A stretch of 64,000 nt of DNA, from positions 137,128,536 through 137,192,535 of the forward strand of contig NC_134458.1 of the NCBI RefSeq assembly GCF_047948215.1, read 5' to 3'. Under the pieces are notes generated by a model, which saw only the letters and a list, made by a program, of their open reading frames with translations, searched no databases and was not told the origin of the DNA. The translations under genes and the position numbers were made by a program. Source of the stretch: Lycorma delicatula. Lineage: Eukaryota > Arthropoda > Insecta > Hemiptera > Fulgoridae. Of the stretch, positions 46,788-59,234 are shown one piece after another. Each line of letters begins with the position of its first letter. Position 1 is the stretch's first letter.

Positions 46788-47408
46788 CGAGCAGGGTGAA
46801 CAAAAATAAAGAAACACGACTACCGAAAAACCCCACATTGCAGTCTAAACCAGTATAAATTATTTCATGAGCAATTTTGTATAACTATTATAGCGAACTC
46901 CCTAATAAATTTCCTTAATAGAAAACCGTATCATAATATCAATAATTGTGCATTTAATCGCCGATGGTACCATATCAAATCGCTGATTCGCTCAACATTG
47001 TCGTCACTTTTTGACCTTAACGGTCTTCCAGAACGTGGATCGTCCAAAACTGATTACCGGCAATCTGAAATTGCTTTAAACCACCTAAAAACTTGGGCTC
47101 GTGACAGAGTGTTATCTCCATACGCCCTTTTCAATTTTGAAAAACGTTTCAGTAGCATTCTCGAAGAATTTAACAGAATACTCATTGCACAATCTTGCTC
47201 ATAATTAGTATCACTCATTTCTGTAACGCACAACAAAAATTTGTTTCGCGTAAAGTTCGTTTACGTCTCACGAGACAACACTAGACTAAAAATAGTACTA
47301 CCTAATATAAATGAGCTGTTCATATAACCATATGTTATCTAGTAACTTTATAATGTTGCCAATTTGGCTGCCAAAAAAATTAGTCTCATTATTTATTTAC
47401 AGACCTCG
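46788..47408 (-). mobile_element. Internally deleted mariner with TACGAG termini
   Basis: The left end TACGAGCAGGGTGAACAAAA and the right end (reverse complement) TACGAGGTCTGTAAATAAAT are related inverted repeats that begin at TA, as in mariners. The 621-bp element keeps only the N-terminal part of the transposase (see the pseudogene). Confidence 0.65.
46975..47236 (-). pseudogene. N-terminal helix-turn-helix fragment of a mariner transposase
   Basis: The minus-strand frame contains LKRAYGDNTLSRAQVFRWFK (about 47075-47134), a signature of the first helix-turn-helix of SETMAR-type mariner transposases. A stop follows, then DDPRSGRPLRSK (about 47014-47049), the linker. The catalytic domain is absent. 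It is the same broad group as the relic at 1-860. The plus-strand 68-codon frame here (46998-47204) is its shadow. Confidence 0.8.
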
Positions 47409-47629
47409 TACAAATGCAAAGAGGTCAGTGAGTTTTAAATTTGGTTCGAGAAGAATTTAAAAGTTTTTTTGAGTTTGTTGAATTAACAAAAATGTATGAT
47501 AGAAAAAGAGAACTGCATCAAAGAAGCTTGATATTACCAATAACAATCGTATATAACATTAAATAATAATAAAGTAAATACAACTGTTAAAAATTCAGAT
47601 TTACTTCGAGAGGAAAGTATAAATCTCAA

Positions 47630-48400
47630 TGGTGATCCGGCTTAGAAGTTTCAATTTACTGATGTTACTGTATTATTTGCGAGAACTCATGAGGATTTGC
47701 AAATTTTTATGGCATGTAAGAAACATGGCTTAAGTCTGAACACTAAAAAGACTAAGTACATGATCGTCACTAGGGATCGGGTGACAAGTGATTTTACAGA
47801 CAAAGAGTACAGAAAGGGTGAAAAAGTATGTATACTTGGAGAGTATTATTGGTGAACGGCGGGATCACAGTCTAGAAATAAAATGCGAAATTGAGAAGGC
47901 CAGATCAGCCTTCATCCAATTTCAAAAAACCTGCTCGTGTCGCCAAACATTTCATTCTTACCCTTGATTATTGTCAATAATAATCGAGGTTTTTTCTGTT
48001 TTCTTAAAGTTTATTCTGTTAAAAAACTCGAAGCCTTCGAGATGCGATCTTAAAGGCGTCTTTTAAAGGTTCGAGGAACAGGATAACAAATGAAATGATT
48101 ATAAGCCAGATAAAAACGGAACCGGAGAGTAGAAATAGTCAAAATCCGAACATTATCCTATTTTGGCCCTCGTCATGAGACATCCAGATAAATTCTTCCT
48201 GTTACATCTAGTTATCCAGGGAAAGATACCAAGACACCGTGGTCAAGGCAGACGGAGGACATCATGGCTAAAAATTTAAGACGAAGGTTTGGAATGTGAG
48301 CACATCTTTTCAGGACAGCGGTAAATAAAATTATGATTGTCAACACGATAGTTAACTTTTGCTGAGCGGATTAGGCACAAGAAGAAGAAAAATTCAGAAA
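47630..48400 (+). pseudogene. Heavily decayed RTE-like LINE, RT C-terminal part
   Basis: Plus-strand translations in changing frames read ARTHEDLQIFMACKKHGLSL (about 47680-47738), NTKKTKYMIVTRDR, then a LEIKCEIEKARSAFIQF-like block (about 47872-47920), KKLEAFEMRS and RRLLK (about 48013-48070), and near the end LFRTAVNKIMI, then a terminal AAGAAGAAGAAAAA tail (about 48380-48394). This mirrors NKNKTKVM, DIKCRIAQAKRAF and RLEAFEMWCYRRMLK of the LINE at 28441-29952, so it is a distant relative. No intact frame. Confidence 0.65.
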
Positions 48401-49079
48401 AACGTAATTTAAGATAACTCTTTTAGCCTAAAAGCGTAGAAAATATAAGCTACACGAAATTAAGAACACTACATTTTAAATAGTTATTTACAAACTTAAC
48501 CAAAATTTCAAATAATTAATCCAGACATCATTCTTAAAATTTCAAGCTATTTGTAATACATTATTGGATACAATACATTATTGGAATTTAACGCTAGAAA
48601 AGAGAGAAAAATAAAATTACATAAGGTAATAGTTTTTCCAGTCCTGCTTTACGAAAATGGGACATAGATTACCGTAAAATAATTTAAATTAAATTTAACC
48701 AGTAAACATGAGATTTTCTTTGAATGTTGTATTGGTTAAGATGACATACAGAACAAGGAAACGAAAACTGAATTGAGTATTCGCGTAGCCTAACTGCAAA
48801 GCAGTCGGATTAGTGTAATCAATATTTTTAATATTTAGCTATGATATCTGAAGCAGAATACTCGTGAGTTTTATGCCAAATTCGAACTGTCGTATGCTAT
48901 TGTTTCAAAATTAATTATTTCCTTAAGAAGATATTTTATAATTGTTAATTTATGTACAATTGAGTTCTGAACAAAAAAAAAATCGTTAATTATAAAAGGA
49001 AGATGATAAAGAGCCAAATTACGTTCATAATTTTGGATTTTATAAAAATAGTACAATATAGAAAATTATTCTACTAGCG

Positions 49080-49110
<31 letters not shown>

Positions 49111-49619
49111 TTATATATATATTGTTTTTCTTATTCGTAAAATTTAAAAAAATAACATTTTTTAAAAGAAACTTTTTAATAGTCAAACCAAAAAAGTAAT
49201 CTAAGCAATATATTTTAAAAGTAGTTCAGTTGCTGGACAATTTTCAGCTTCATTATCATCGTAAAAATGTTATATTTATTTTTATAAAAATCTTCATTCT
49301 ACGAAAAAATCATCCACGTCTATTAAATAATTTAAATAAATTTAACATGATAGAATTTGTTTTTTAAATAAAAGGAAAACAAATTAGTATTCATAGAACA
49401 ACAAACCCATAAAAATGTTATAAAGATTTTACAAAAGTAATAAAGATTAATACAAAAGCATATCAGTATATGCCAGAAATAAAACAATTAAAATTAATTT
49501 ATTATAATGATTAAAAAAACACATTTATAATAGCAAGATAAAAAAGGTTTAAAATTAATGGTAATTTAAGTTAAGAGATTGTAAAATTAAGGGCTAACCA
49601 AGTAAAGAACAATAATTTG
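48401..49619. other. AT-rich intergenic DNA with (AT)n at about 49079-49122
   Basis: No coding signal. The microsatellite is the only feature. Confidence 0.5.
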
Positions 49620-50175
49620 AAACAGGTGAGAGGTGGTAGTATTGTCCAGTTGTGGTCGGTGAGCTCAAGAACAGGGAGTGTTTAAAGGGGAGTAGTTGGG
49701 TTTAATATATATATATAAAGTATGGAATATAGCATGAGATGGATAAGGGTAGGTAAGGAAAAGGGATGGTTTTGTGAAAGAGGATTGAGAGTTAGAGATA
49801 GTCTGAGGCACGTACCTCAGACTAGTCAAGTTTATCAGGTACACGTGCTCGGATGCCGACTCCGGCTACAAGATAGCAAAGAGGTTCGTAACTTGCAAAG
49901 CTTACCGCACTTACCTCTCCATATCTTCAAAACGTATAATTTCACTTTGTTTAGATTTCACGCCGCCACTCGTTGTTGCCGCCCACCGGTGTGTTCTACC
50001 GTTTAGCTCATACCAGATCAGACAAGCGAACCCTGATGAGGGATATGTAAGGCGATGAAGAAACAAGGAAGGCAAAGAGTAAGAAGAGGCAAGAAGTAAA
50101 GCCCCTGTAAACTGATCTTAAGCTATATTATTACGACAAACTAAAGTCCTATTCTATATCTTTCTCACTCTTTCC

Positions 50176-50176
<1 letters not shown>
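49620..50176. other. GC-richer island, candidate regulatory DNA or short exon
   Basis: Mixed-composition sequence with GCTCGGATGCCGACTCCGGC and CGCCGCCACTCGTTGTTGCC. The plus frame 49722-50006 (94 codons, starts MEYSMRWIRVGKEKGW) has diverse residues but no domain I recognise, and the opposite strand is not clearly worse. A 10-bp-arm hairpin sits at 49799-49824. Confidence 0.3.
49799..49824. repeat. Perfect hairpin, 10-bp arms, 6-nt loop
   Basis: TAGTCTGAGG, CACGTA, then the exact reverse complement. Confidence 0.7.

Positions 50177-50260
<84 letters not shown>
50177..50260. repeat. (CA)n microsatellite, about 84 bp
   Basis: Uninterrupted CA run apart from one early CATA. It passes into GAGAGA at 50260. 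Confidence 0.95.
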
Positions 50261-50262
<2 letters not shown>

Positions 50263-52320
50263 AGAAATACTTCGTTTTAACTACGTTAGCTACTAGATAC
50301 ACTTATTATCCAACACGTTCCATAGACTACAGACAACTTTAGTTGGCTGGTACTAAAATCTTTACGTAATCTTTACCGTATTAGTAATAAAAAAATCCGT
50401 TTTTTTAATTTTAACCATTATACCATCAAAAATAATTTAAACCTTTATAATCTAAATAAAGGCTTAATACTACATTAATAATATTAATGTTTTTTTTTAA
50501 TCTAAATTAAAAGAAATACTGTTGTACAGATACAAATAAATCACACAACTTCTTAATTATTATAAAAAAAAGTGTACGTATAACAGAACTTTCATTACAT
50601 ATGCATGGAATTTAAAATTTAAAACTCTTTTCAGGTAATAACGTTAAAAATTATTTTTTCCCTTAAAGTTAAAAATTATTTTTGCCTTAATTTAAAGGGA
50701 AGAAAAAAAATACTGAAAATTGTTTTCTTAACCATTAAAACTTTTAAAAATTCGTACAAATTCAATCGTGTAGTAAGGTAATCTATCTTACAACAGTAAA
50801 TATAATTAAAGACAATTAAAATAAAAATATTTTTTGGCCGTTTAAATAACAAATTCTTTTCTTTTTTTTATTAATTAAAATAACTTCCCCTCCCTAATCG
50901 ATAATATTACTCTCAACCATTTAACGCTTCCTTAAGAAAACAATAAAAATGAATGTAAGGTATAATCACCTGGTTATAAAAGAGTAAAAAATTACTTTAA
51001 AAGAATTCAGTTTTTAGAACTGCGGTATTTTTTTTTTTCAATTGTTTTGCAGAAACTTTTCATTTACATTATATTTAATGGCACTTTTTATAATCTGATA
51101 ATATCTAGAAATCAAATTTTCATAAATCCAACTCGATTCTGTGTGTGTTTGTGTATATACAAATATATTTATTTTATTTTTCAAAAATTTAATAGTATCA
51201 AATTATGCTAACGCATTACGGTGCGCAAAATAAAAGATTAGTCAATTTTTAAGAACTGTGTACCTCATCTACACAAAGAAACAAAAATTGTATTCACAAC
51301 TTCGTAAATTATGTTAATTATTTAAGTAAATGAACGGTAATACTCTCAGATCAACTTTCAGGCAAAACCGATCGTGCCACTTTCTAATCATAAATAAAAG
51401 AAAGAATTACCTAAATTTACTCAATTTTTCTTGTTTATCAATTTACGACTACGTACCTCATGGAATTTACAAGGACCATGAGCCCTTTATATTATAATTA
51501 AAAAGAAAAACTTCAGCATTATTGTCCAGGGATACTGAAAGACGAAGAAAATCTTTTTTTTCTCGTTTCAGAAACATTTAATCGCTTGAATAGTTCAAGC
51601 ACTTATATTATCCTTATATTAAGAAAGTAAAGATATCTGCATGGGAATTTTTAATTGACCAGTAGGTCGATTATACTACACTTGATATAACTGTACTATA
51701 ATAGTATTAAAGAACCGTCGTAGTACGATTCTGTGGTTGCAGCCACCGCTCAGTCACGATTACTGTACTGAACGTACATGAAAATTTCAATCAGGGAATT
51801 TTTATTTCCTTATTAAAGGAAGTAGGTACCGTATATTTGGTAATGTCTGTTCCGAAGGAAGATATTTGGTCGTCGTAAATTTTATACGTGTTAAATGTTA
51901 ATTACATGAAAACTTTATTACAAATATTTTAATTATTTTTCTCTGAGTATTCGTATTTTTTCTCTGTTGATAGCTTAAGAGTAAGTTTTAAAATTTTTTT
52001 TAGTACAAAATTCTGTCATTCTTTTCCTTAAGTTTTCTTTTCTTTCTTCGGTCCATCCACTTTGTTTACTTTTTTGTTACTCTACAAATTTAGATTCATC
52101 CACCAGTTTTCTGAAAGATTGTCTATCGAAAATTATTCTTTGGAAAAATTTAATAATTTTAGATCTTTCAAATTTCTTATAACCAGTTTATTTTGGTTTC
52201 CCTTTTTATGAAAAGTTAAATATTTGTTCTATTAATCTAGTTTGAAACAGTATATAAAAGTTACCTCTAATTCGTATGTTTTTCAAAATTTTGTTAAATT
52301 AATTTAGATTTTCTTAATTT
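50261..52320. other. AT-rich intergenic DNA, no feature seen
   Basis: No coding frame. Slightly more mixed composition at about 51710-51780 (CGTCGTAGTACGATTC, TTGCAGCCACCGCTC). Confidence 0.45.
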
Positions 52321-52363
52321 ATTCACGGCTCAAAACTCGTAGATAGAGTTTTGAGTCGTGAAT
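52321..52363. repeat. Near-perfect hairpin, 18-bp arms, 7-nt loop
   Basis: ATTCACGGCTCAAAACTC (52321-52338), loop GTAGATA, then GAGTTTTGAGTCGTGAAT. One mismatch, which would be a G-U pair in RNA. Confidence 0.85.
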
Positions 52364-53180
52364 TTTTCTTAAACGTTTTTCAAATTTTATTAAATTTTTT
52401 CCTGAGAAATTTTGAAGGTCTTCTACATTATATAACACTGTCGTTGGTGTCGAAATTTGGCGTTTTTGGATATGGATTTTTTATTGTAAATGTTTCTTGC
52501 AAGATGATAAGTCACTTCCACTTTTATTCGTGTTTTGGCTTTCATTTTCCTAAAACATTTGGGATACTTATCTCACCTAAATATTAAAATTTTTGAACTC
52601 TTTTAATCGATTCTTCTTCAGAAATTTTTATTATTTGGATTCTACTTTAATTACTGAAATTAATTACTTATTCTTCGAATAAAATTTATTATCGCCAATT
52701 TTGTTTACACATTTTTATTATTGTTATTATACTATAGTATATTAATTAATTAAGAAAACATCAAGCTTTAAAATCAGCCGTGAATGCAAATTTTGTGACT
52801 TTTTACTGACGAGACACGTGGCTACAAAAATAGCTTTAATGTTTCATTTTACGCAATTAAATTCATAATGAAAGATTAAAAAAAAATTCAAAGTAATTAC
52901 TAGAAAAACTATGTGCAAATCAAAAAAAAATATATATACCTCCGTTCTAGAAAGCCTTATTTCACGCTCAGTAATAGTTAAAGTGTTTTTTCAGTAATTC
53001 TTTTCTTATCTTTATCAAGATTTTGTTTTCACACCTTTGCGTTTGTTGTGAACGGCTTTCCTCGTTCAGGCCGCGGTTTTGTAACCCCGTGTATACATAA
53101 TATTGTTTATTCAAATAGCAACAACAGTCCGACACCAAAAACAGTGTCAGATAGATGATAATGAGTTTTTTAATGTGGAA
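52364..53180. other. AT-rich intergenic DNA
   Basis: The 78-codon frame at 52351-52587 is Phe-rich and starts inside the hairpin; not supported as a gene. A mixed patch at about 53035-53095 holds CCTCGTTCAGGCCGCGG. Confidence 0.45.
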
Positions 53181-53303
53181 AATGCCATGCCAGACCGGTA
53201 CTCAAACCCTGATCTTCCGTATAAAAGGCAGTCATACTACCACTCCGCCGCGATGTTCAAATTATATTATTATAATAAGTACTTCTTGGGTTCAAATCCC
53301 GAC
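53181..53303 (-). repeat. tRNA-derived SINE-like heads, inverted pair
   Basis: On the minus strand, 53256-53181 reads GGCGGAGTGGTAGTATGACT (A-box-like), an anticodon-arm-like middle, and AGGGTTTGAGTACCGGTCTG (decayed B box). A separate plus-strand B-box match, GGGTTCAAATCCCGAC, lies at 53288-53303 without its upstream half. Two SINE-like pieces thus face in opposite directions. The overlapping plus frames here (53103-53370) are shadows. Confidence 0.5.
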
Positions 53304-54470
53304 TACCCTTGTATCTTTCATACGCTGCAAAATTTTCATTCCGTATTTCACTAGTCAACAACAAAAATAATTTACGAGTGTAATTCAATAATTAAAGACG
53401 CAAATTTTTCTGGAGTTAAAACTGCTGATTTAATCAGTTTTATTCTATACTTTCTATTTTGAAAGTATGGAAATGCATCAAAATCCCTTAGCAAAGGAAT
53501 TTACAGTCTCAGCGTTATGAAACACACGAGTATATCTTATAAAAATCAAACGTTTATCATATTTGCTGAAAATTTTTATAAAAAGTGATTGCAAAATGAT
53601 CTTCCAGTTAAGACTTTTTTTAAATATTAATATTTAATATTCGTAATTATTTTTAATAACAAAAACCAATTTTACGAAGGAAACTTCAAAAGAGAGCATA
53701 ATGTAAAATTGTTTATTAACTTATGTAATAATTCCTGTGAAAAGTTCATTCAAATATCACGAAATTACCTACACAGTATTATCTAATGAGTATTACAATT
53801 AATTTTAATGTTTAATAGAATTTTCCCAAAGTTTAGAGCTTTACCATGCCAGCCAAGGAAGATTAATTTCAAGCTGCCTTTAAAAACACCGTCGATTTAA
53901 AATGAGATTGCACTCTATTATTTAATTTTTTTCAAAATAAAATAATATTTATGTGTTTTTTAAGGAAATCAGTTAAACTATTTTTAACTGACTGAGATTT
54001 AAACCATTTTTTTATGTAATTTGAATGTCATTACATCAAGTTAATTTTTTCCTTGTTTATGTTTTCATTCTTATTTTTTATATGCGAAGAATTATTTTAA
54101 ATGAGAAATTTTTTATTACTTTCTTGTAAAGTTTCGACTGAAATTATTTCTTTTACGTGTCTTTTGTGAAGAAAAACCACAAATTATTTTATTTATTTTT
54201 TTAAAATTTGATATTATTTTAAACAGATTAAAATTGAATAGATTCAAGTGTTTCTTCCCCGTATAAAGGCGTGCCAGTGCGGACATAATTACTTTACGAA
54301 AATTCTGAATGAAATATTGTAAATAAAAGACTGAATTTGTTACAATAATGTTATTATTAGCTATAATAAAACAGAAGGGCTTCTCTGCTAAGGTAGGCCG
54401 AAAGCTACTATTCTGGTTTAGATAGGGGATGAAAGCTAAATTTATTTCGATTAAGCCTTATTGTGATTAT
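53304..54470. other. AT-rich intergenic DNA, no feature seen
   Basis: No signal. Confidence 0.5.
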
Positions 54471-55200
54471 CGTTCCCCTTTTAGTAGAGAAATAGGGAAG
54501 AAGATAAAGATGAGGGGAAAAGAAATAAGAAAAGGAAAAGAAAGAAAGTTTGAAGAAAGAAGGTACGTATATAAAAATGCTCGGTGGAAGAAAGAACGAT
54601 GTTTGTGATGATGGTAGTTTGAAGAAGGATTTATAATGGGAGGGTGTGCATGTGTGTAAGGTCGGTCTGCAGAGTTATACGATCGGAAGGATGGTATAAA
54701 CGGCCCGGTTAAGATTGACATCATTGGAAAGGTGGGAAGGTTGGTACGACTGGATGTCTCAGATTGTAGTCGTCCATCATGACCGTGTACAGAACACTGT
54801 ACATTATATATAGCCGAGTTATATGGTATGTGCGGCTATATATATCGAAAGAAAGAGAGAGAACGTTCGAGATTGAAGGAGTTTGTAGTATTAGGGGGTG
54901 GTTAGCTAGCACAAATGGAGGGATGGTTTGTCGAGGTGCTCTCTTTTCCACGCTTAACACATTCTCTCTCTTCATCATTCCCCCTCGCACTCTTTCTTTC
55001 TGTTTCTTTATTTCTGTCTTTCTCTCTATCTATCTATCTCTCTCTGTCCCTTCACGACAGTGTCAAACGTTTGCTTGATTTGTGACGCTAAGTTTTCGAT
55101 TAAAGACATCAGTTTCAGCCCCAAGCCCGAGGAAATATGAGTGACCGTATTTCTCCTGAAATAGCTGCTGGCTGGAATTGAGGGATGGGATGAGGGATGC
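54471..55200. other. Island with purine tract, hairpin and pyrimidine tract; candidate regulatory DNA
   Basis: Purine-rich 54484-54563 and pyrimidine-rich 54941-55060 flank a mixed core. In the core TATATAGCCG (54808-) and CGGCTATATA (about 54833-54842) form an inverted repeat, preceded by TGTACAGAACACTGTACA (54785-54802), another near-symmetric run. At 55115-55190 GGAAATATGAGTGACCGTAT and TAGCTGCTGGCTGGAATTG stand out as non-repetitive. Frames on both strands (85-99 codons) conflict with one another and lack domains. Confidence 0.33.
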
Positions 55201-55233
55201 TTCACGCACCACTTACCCCCGCAACCTCGACAT

Positions 55234-55235
<2 letters not shown>

Positions 55236-55277
<42 letters not shown>
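55236..55277. repeat. (TA)n microsatellite
   Basis: About 40 bp of uninterrupted TA. Confidence 0.95.
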
Positions 55278-55278
<1 letters not shown>

Positions 55279-56799
55279 CTTACCCTTTTACAACTAAACT
55301 CGATTTTAGTCTATCCAACTATAATTTTTTTTTATCACATTATTAATAAAAATAGTAACTGTAAGTAGAAAATGGTATAAAATTATTAATGGATTAAGTT
55401 ATTTTAGAACTAATTCAGTTCATATATCTATATGTAATTCAGTATTAAATTTCTATTAAGATATAATAATATTTCACACCGCGTGCGCGAGCACGCAAAC
55501 ACCACACACTGTTCTAGTACATTCTAAACACTTGTATCTGCATAACTAATACCAGTCGCCACTAGCAACATCAGCTAACATAAATATGAGAATAGCAATT
55601 CCAGTCACAAAAGATGAACGTAAAATCCATTTAAAAATTTTTAAATTAATTATTAAAAACGTTTTGTTACAAAATTTGGTTCGGTTGGTCGTTGTTAAAT
55701 TTTATATTTCTATTTTGAAAAAATATTATTTTTTAAATATGCCCCGACTGTAGAGCTTAACATGGAAATGTATACGGAACTCTAGGCTTTTAAAGTAAAA
55801 TCATCTGATCTTTACAATATTTACATATTTTTCCAGAAAACGATGAATGATTAAAATCTATTAAAAAAAACATATAAAGATAAAAGAATATTGCTACTTC
55901 ATTGAGTTTATTCATATGCATGACATTTTTTTAGAGAAATTATTTCTTGGCTTGAAGACACCCCTGATTTAAAAAAAAATTTTAAGTAAACAGATGATGA
56001 GATAATTAATGAAATAGTTTTCGAGAAAATGTTTTCAATTTGTCGTCCCAATCCGGATAAAATTTACAAAGTAAAGTGTATCTTCAATGATTTATTAAGC
56101 GATTTCCTTGATAAATATGACAGCAATAGTTTTATAAGGGTAGATGAAATAAGTAAATGTATTACTTTGTAATATCAAAGCAAAACGAAAGCGATTAGTA
56201 ATAAAGACAGATTCAAATATTTATAAAGCGTCACAACGTAAGTATAAAACAATATCTTTCTAGAAAAATTGGAGACATTTTATACATTACGAAATGATGA
56301 ATAAATAATATTTTTAAAAATAAAGATCGGTTAAAATTTTTGTATTACCATTTATTTTAACTTAATCCCCATAATTTTTATTATTTTATTAACCTGGGTA
56401 AAAAGTGGGGAGTTTTAACACCAAACATACAGTTATTTTTAATCTAGTAAAAAAAAAATCGTTTGTAAATTAACGTTTAATTATGAAATAAATAAACACG
56501 TTTAATAAATTAAATATTAACAGATATGATATAAAATTTATGGAATTATACAAATTTATATTTATCTAGTAATATTACTAAACGAATAATTCAAATTCAA
56601 AGCTCCTTTTTATTTTCATAAATTAGGCAGCTATTATTTTTAATTTTTATCCTACTTTATTTTGACATGTACATATAATACTTTGATATATGCCTGTGTA
56701 TATGTTTTGTAAAAGGGGTTAAAAGAACCGCAACTCAGACAGTTAGTTCTTCTCAGCTGTTTGTATATTATATAGCTTTTATATTCATGTACGTATGTA
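55278..56799. other. AT-rich intergenic DNA, no feature seen
   Basis: No coding frame or repeat supported. Confidence 0.5.
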
Positions 56800-57260
56800 T
56801 ATATATATGCCGCATATATCCGCACCGTGGCGCGGGTTATATTACTGCATCGGTCCGTTAATTAGTTTTTATCGTGTGATTAATGAGAACAGGCGTTAAG
56901 GAGAAGGGATGGCAGGATAACTGGTAGATTCCTTGTTGTATAGAACCCGGTGAAACATTGTTGACCGCAGTAACACACAAGCGGTACCCGGTTACTGCTG
57001 TCCACCTTTCCAGTTCTCTTACTGCTTCTGAAACTACTGTAAACTCTTATACTGTATTAAACTGTATACTACCGCCTCATATTAGTCTCACAGTCGTAAC
57101 TTTTCTTTTTTTTTTAAAGGGAGATGTTTTGCGGATGCATTACTGCAACGGGTCTTTACAAGCTGTCCTTTCACATCCCCTCTTCTCTCGTACAATTCCT
57201 CTTCCACATTTTCTCCTTCTCAAAAAAAAAAAAAACTCCCTATCCATGAGAGGATTATAA
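56800..57260. other. GC-richer island with homeodomain-type motifs, candidate enhancer
   Basis: 56815-56890 reads CGCACCGTGGCGCGGG, then TTAATTAG, TTTTTATCG and GTGATTAATGAG: several TAAT/TTAT cores within 60 bp. It is followed by mixed sequence with CGGTACCCGGTTACTGCTGT. The plus frame 56958-57260 (100 codons) is Leu/Ser/Thr-rich without a domain. Confidence 0.35.
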
Positions 57261-58564
57261 CCACTAGTATTAGATCTGAGAAAAAAATGTAATATTTCAA
57301 TATATTTAAGGGATGGAAGCGGGAAAACAGTAACGCTTTGTAATCCTTACATGATAAACAGTCCCAACTGTTCACTACCATAATGTTTGCCTGTTTTTTT
57401 ACCCTTAAATTTTACAAGTTTAATTATTAATGCTATTTTCTGTTTACATAAGGGAAAAATTTACGAAAATGTACTTTACAGAAGGGCGGGTGAATTGTTG
57501 GTATTCCCCAACAACATCGTTCTGAAGAGTTCTTTTGTTTCTCTAATAATTTTAACGTTTAATGTACTATTATTTTAACACATATTTCTTATTGTTGTCA
57601 TGGATTGCCTTATCTTATTTTTGATCTTATGTTATCTTATCTTACGTTATTTTTAACTCGCTTTTATAAAAATAAACCACATACATTTATGCATGCCTCA
57701 TGCACGACAAAAAAAAAGTAAAAAATAAATTACACTAAAAGAAAAAAATTAAAATATTTTATTTATATAATCACTTTTCGTTTTGTTCTTTCTTATTCAC
57801 TGCTTATATAATCAGTTTAATCTAAATCTGATCCGGTAAAAACTTCTTCCTATCTGTTCGTTATCATTTTCTTTTTTCTTCGTAATCATTTTTTAGTATT
57901 TAATTATTATTATTACAAAACAATAAGGAACTTGCAGAGTCTGATATATTCTCATTACGAAATACAAAAAACATGTGAAAAAAGTAAAATGAAATAATAA
58001 ATTCCCACAATGTAATCAGTCTTAACTCACGCACGGTAATCATTACTAATTATCGTTTCTAAGTAATCCTTTTCTTATTTATAACAATACGAAGTTTCTC
58101 GCCCTTATTATTGGCAAATAAAACCTTTTTTTTTTATTTGACAGCTTTTCTTACATTCCTGCCCGTACTTAAATAAAAAAATAATAAATTGTAAATAAAC
58201 TATAATACAAAAAAAAATATATTATATAAACCGTTTTTATATTTATTAGCCGCCTTTTAAATAAAATAGGGTTTAAAAAACACTTAAAAAATAGTATTAT
58301 TCAATTTTTCATTAAATCTCGATTTCTGAATTCGCTGCTAAATTAAACATCAGTAAAATAGGTATTTGTTGTCTTTAATTTGGCATCGATTTCAAAAGAT
58401 GTATTTTTAAGAATTAAATTGTATCTTTTTCTTTTCTGGTATCATAGTTTTAGAGCTGTGCTGCAAGAAGGAAAGAAGGAAAGAAATCTGACAAAAATGA
58501 GATATGGGATTCTGCATCTGTTGACTTCCATGACCCGGGGACCCCAAAAAAAAAATTGTGTGTA
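57261..58564. other. AT-rich intergenic DNA, no feature seen
   Basis: No signal; opposing frames at 58380-58627 are AT-driven. Confidence 0.5.
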
Positions 58565-59234
58565 ATGTTCGTACGTACGTGTGTTTGTGTGTTTAAAACT
58601 TAATAATTCTTGACTGGATAAACCCATCTTGATGAAATTTTGTACAGAGACTCATGTATACAGGGTAGCTTTTTATAAATTTTTGGGGTTCACTATCTCC
58701 AGAGAATCGGGTAGATAGATTGTGGGATCAATCTTCTCAAACTTATGCAGAGCCAAAATGTATATTAAGCTCAGTACATGCATGTGTGCTTACCTTACAT
58801 TTTAAAAATAATTTCCCCCAAAATTACCCCTTTCACAAAATCTATAAACGCTATCTTTTTATTTATTGCTTTTAAAATTTTTTTTTAATGTCTTCTTACG
58901 CAAAATAGTAGTGCAAGCAACCAAAAAAAAAAAAAAAAAAAAATACTTTGGGTGTAATATTGGGAGAAGAGGAGAAGCAAATCAAGATTTTTGATTTTTC
59001 AAATTTTTTTCGTTTAACTTTTAAATTTTATTAAAAATTAAATAATAAACTTTCAGTAATAATATTACAATAAAATTTCATTATAATTTATCCCCATCCC
59101 TAAAATAATTAATCACATGTAACTTATTTTTAGGGGAGTCTATTTTTAGTTTCTTCTATTTAACATAGTAAACGTAGAAAAATAATAAAAAAATTCTCGG
59201 AAGGTGATTTTTACAACTTTGTTTTCATTTTTTT
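58565..59234 (+). repeat. Probable decayed interspersed repeat with A21 run
   Basis: A block resembling the internal part of family 1 in style (TTGACTGGATAAACCCATCT, TGATGAAATTTTGTACAG, CCCCATCCCTAAAAT, ATTCTCGGAAGGTGAT). I cannot align it end to end with copies A-C. A poly-A lies at 58923-58943. Confidence 0.35.

Noticed and set aside
50177..50260. CRISPR-like or satellite array
   Set aside because: Simple dinucleotide repeat with no spacers.
54467..55078. Three frames of 85-99 codons
   Set aside because: They follow purine and pyrimidine tracts on alternating strands and lack domains.
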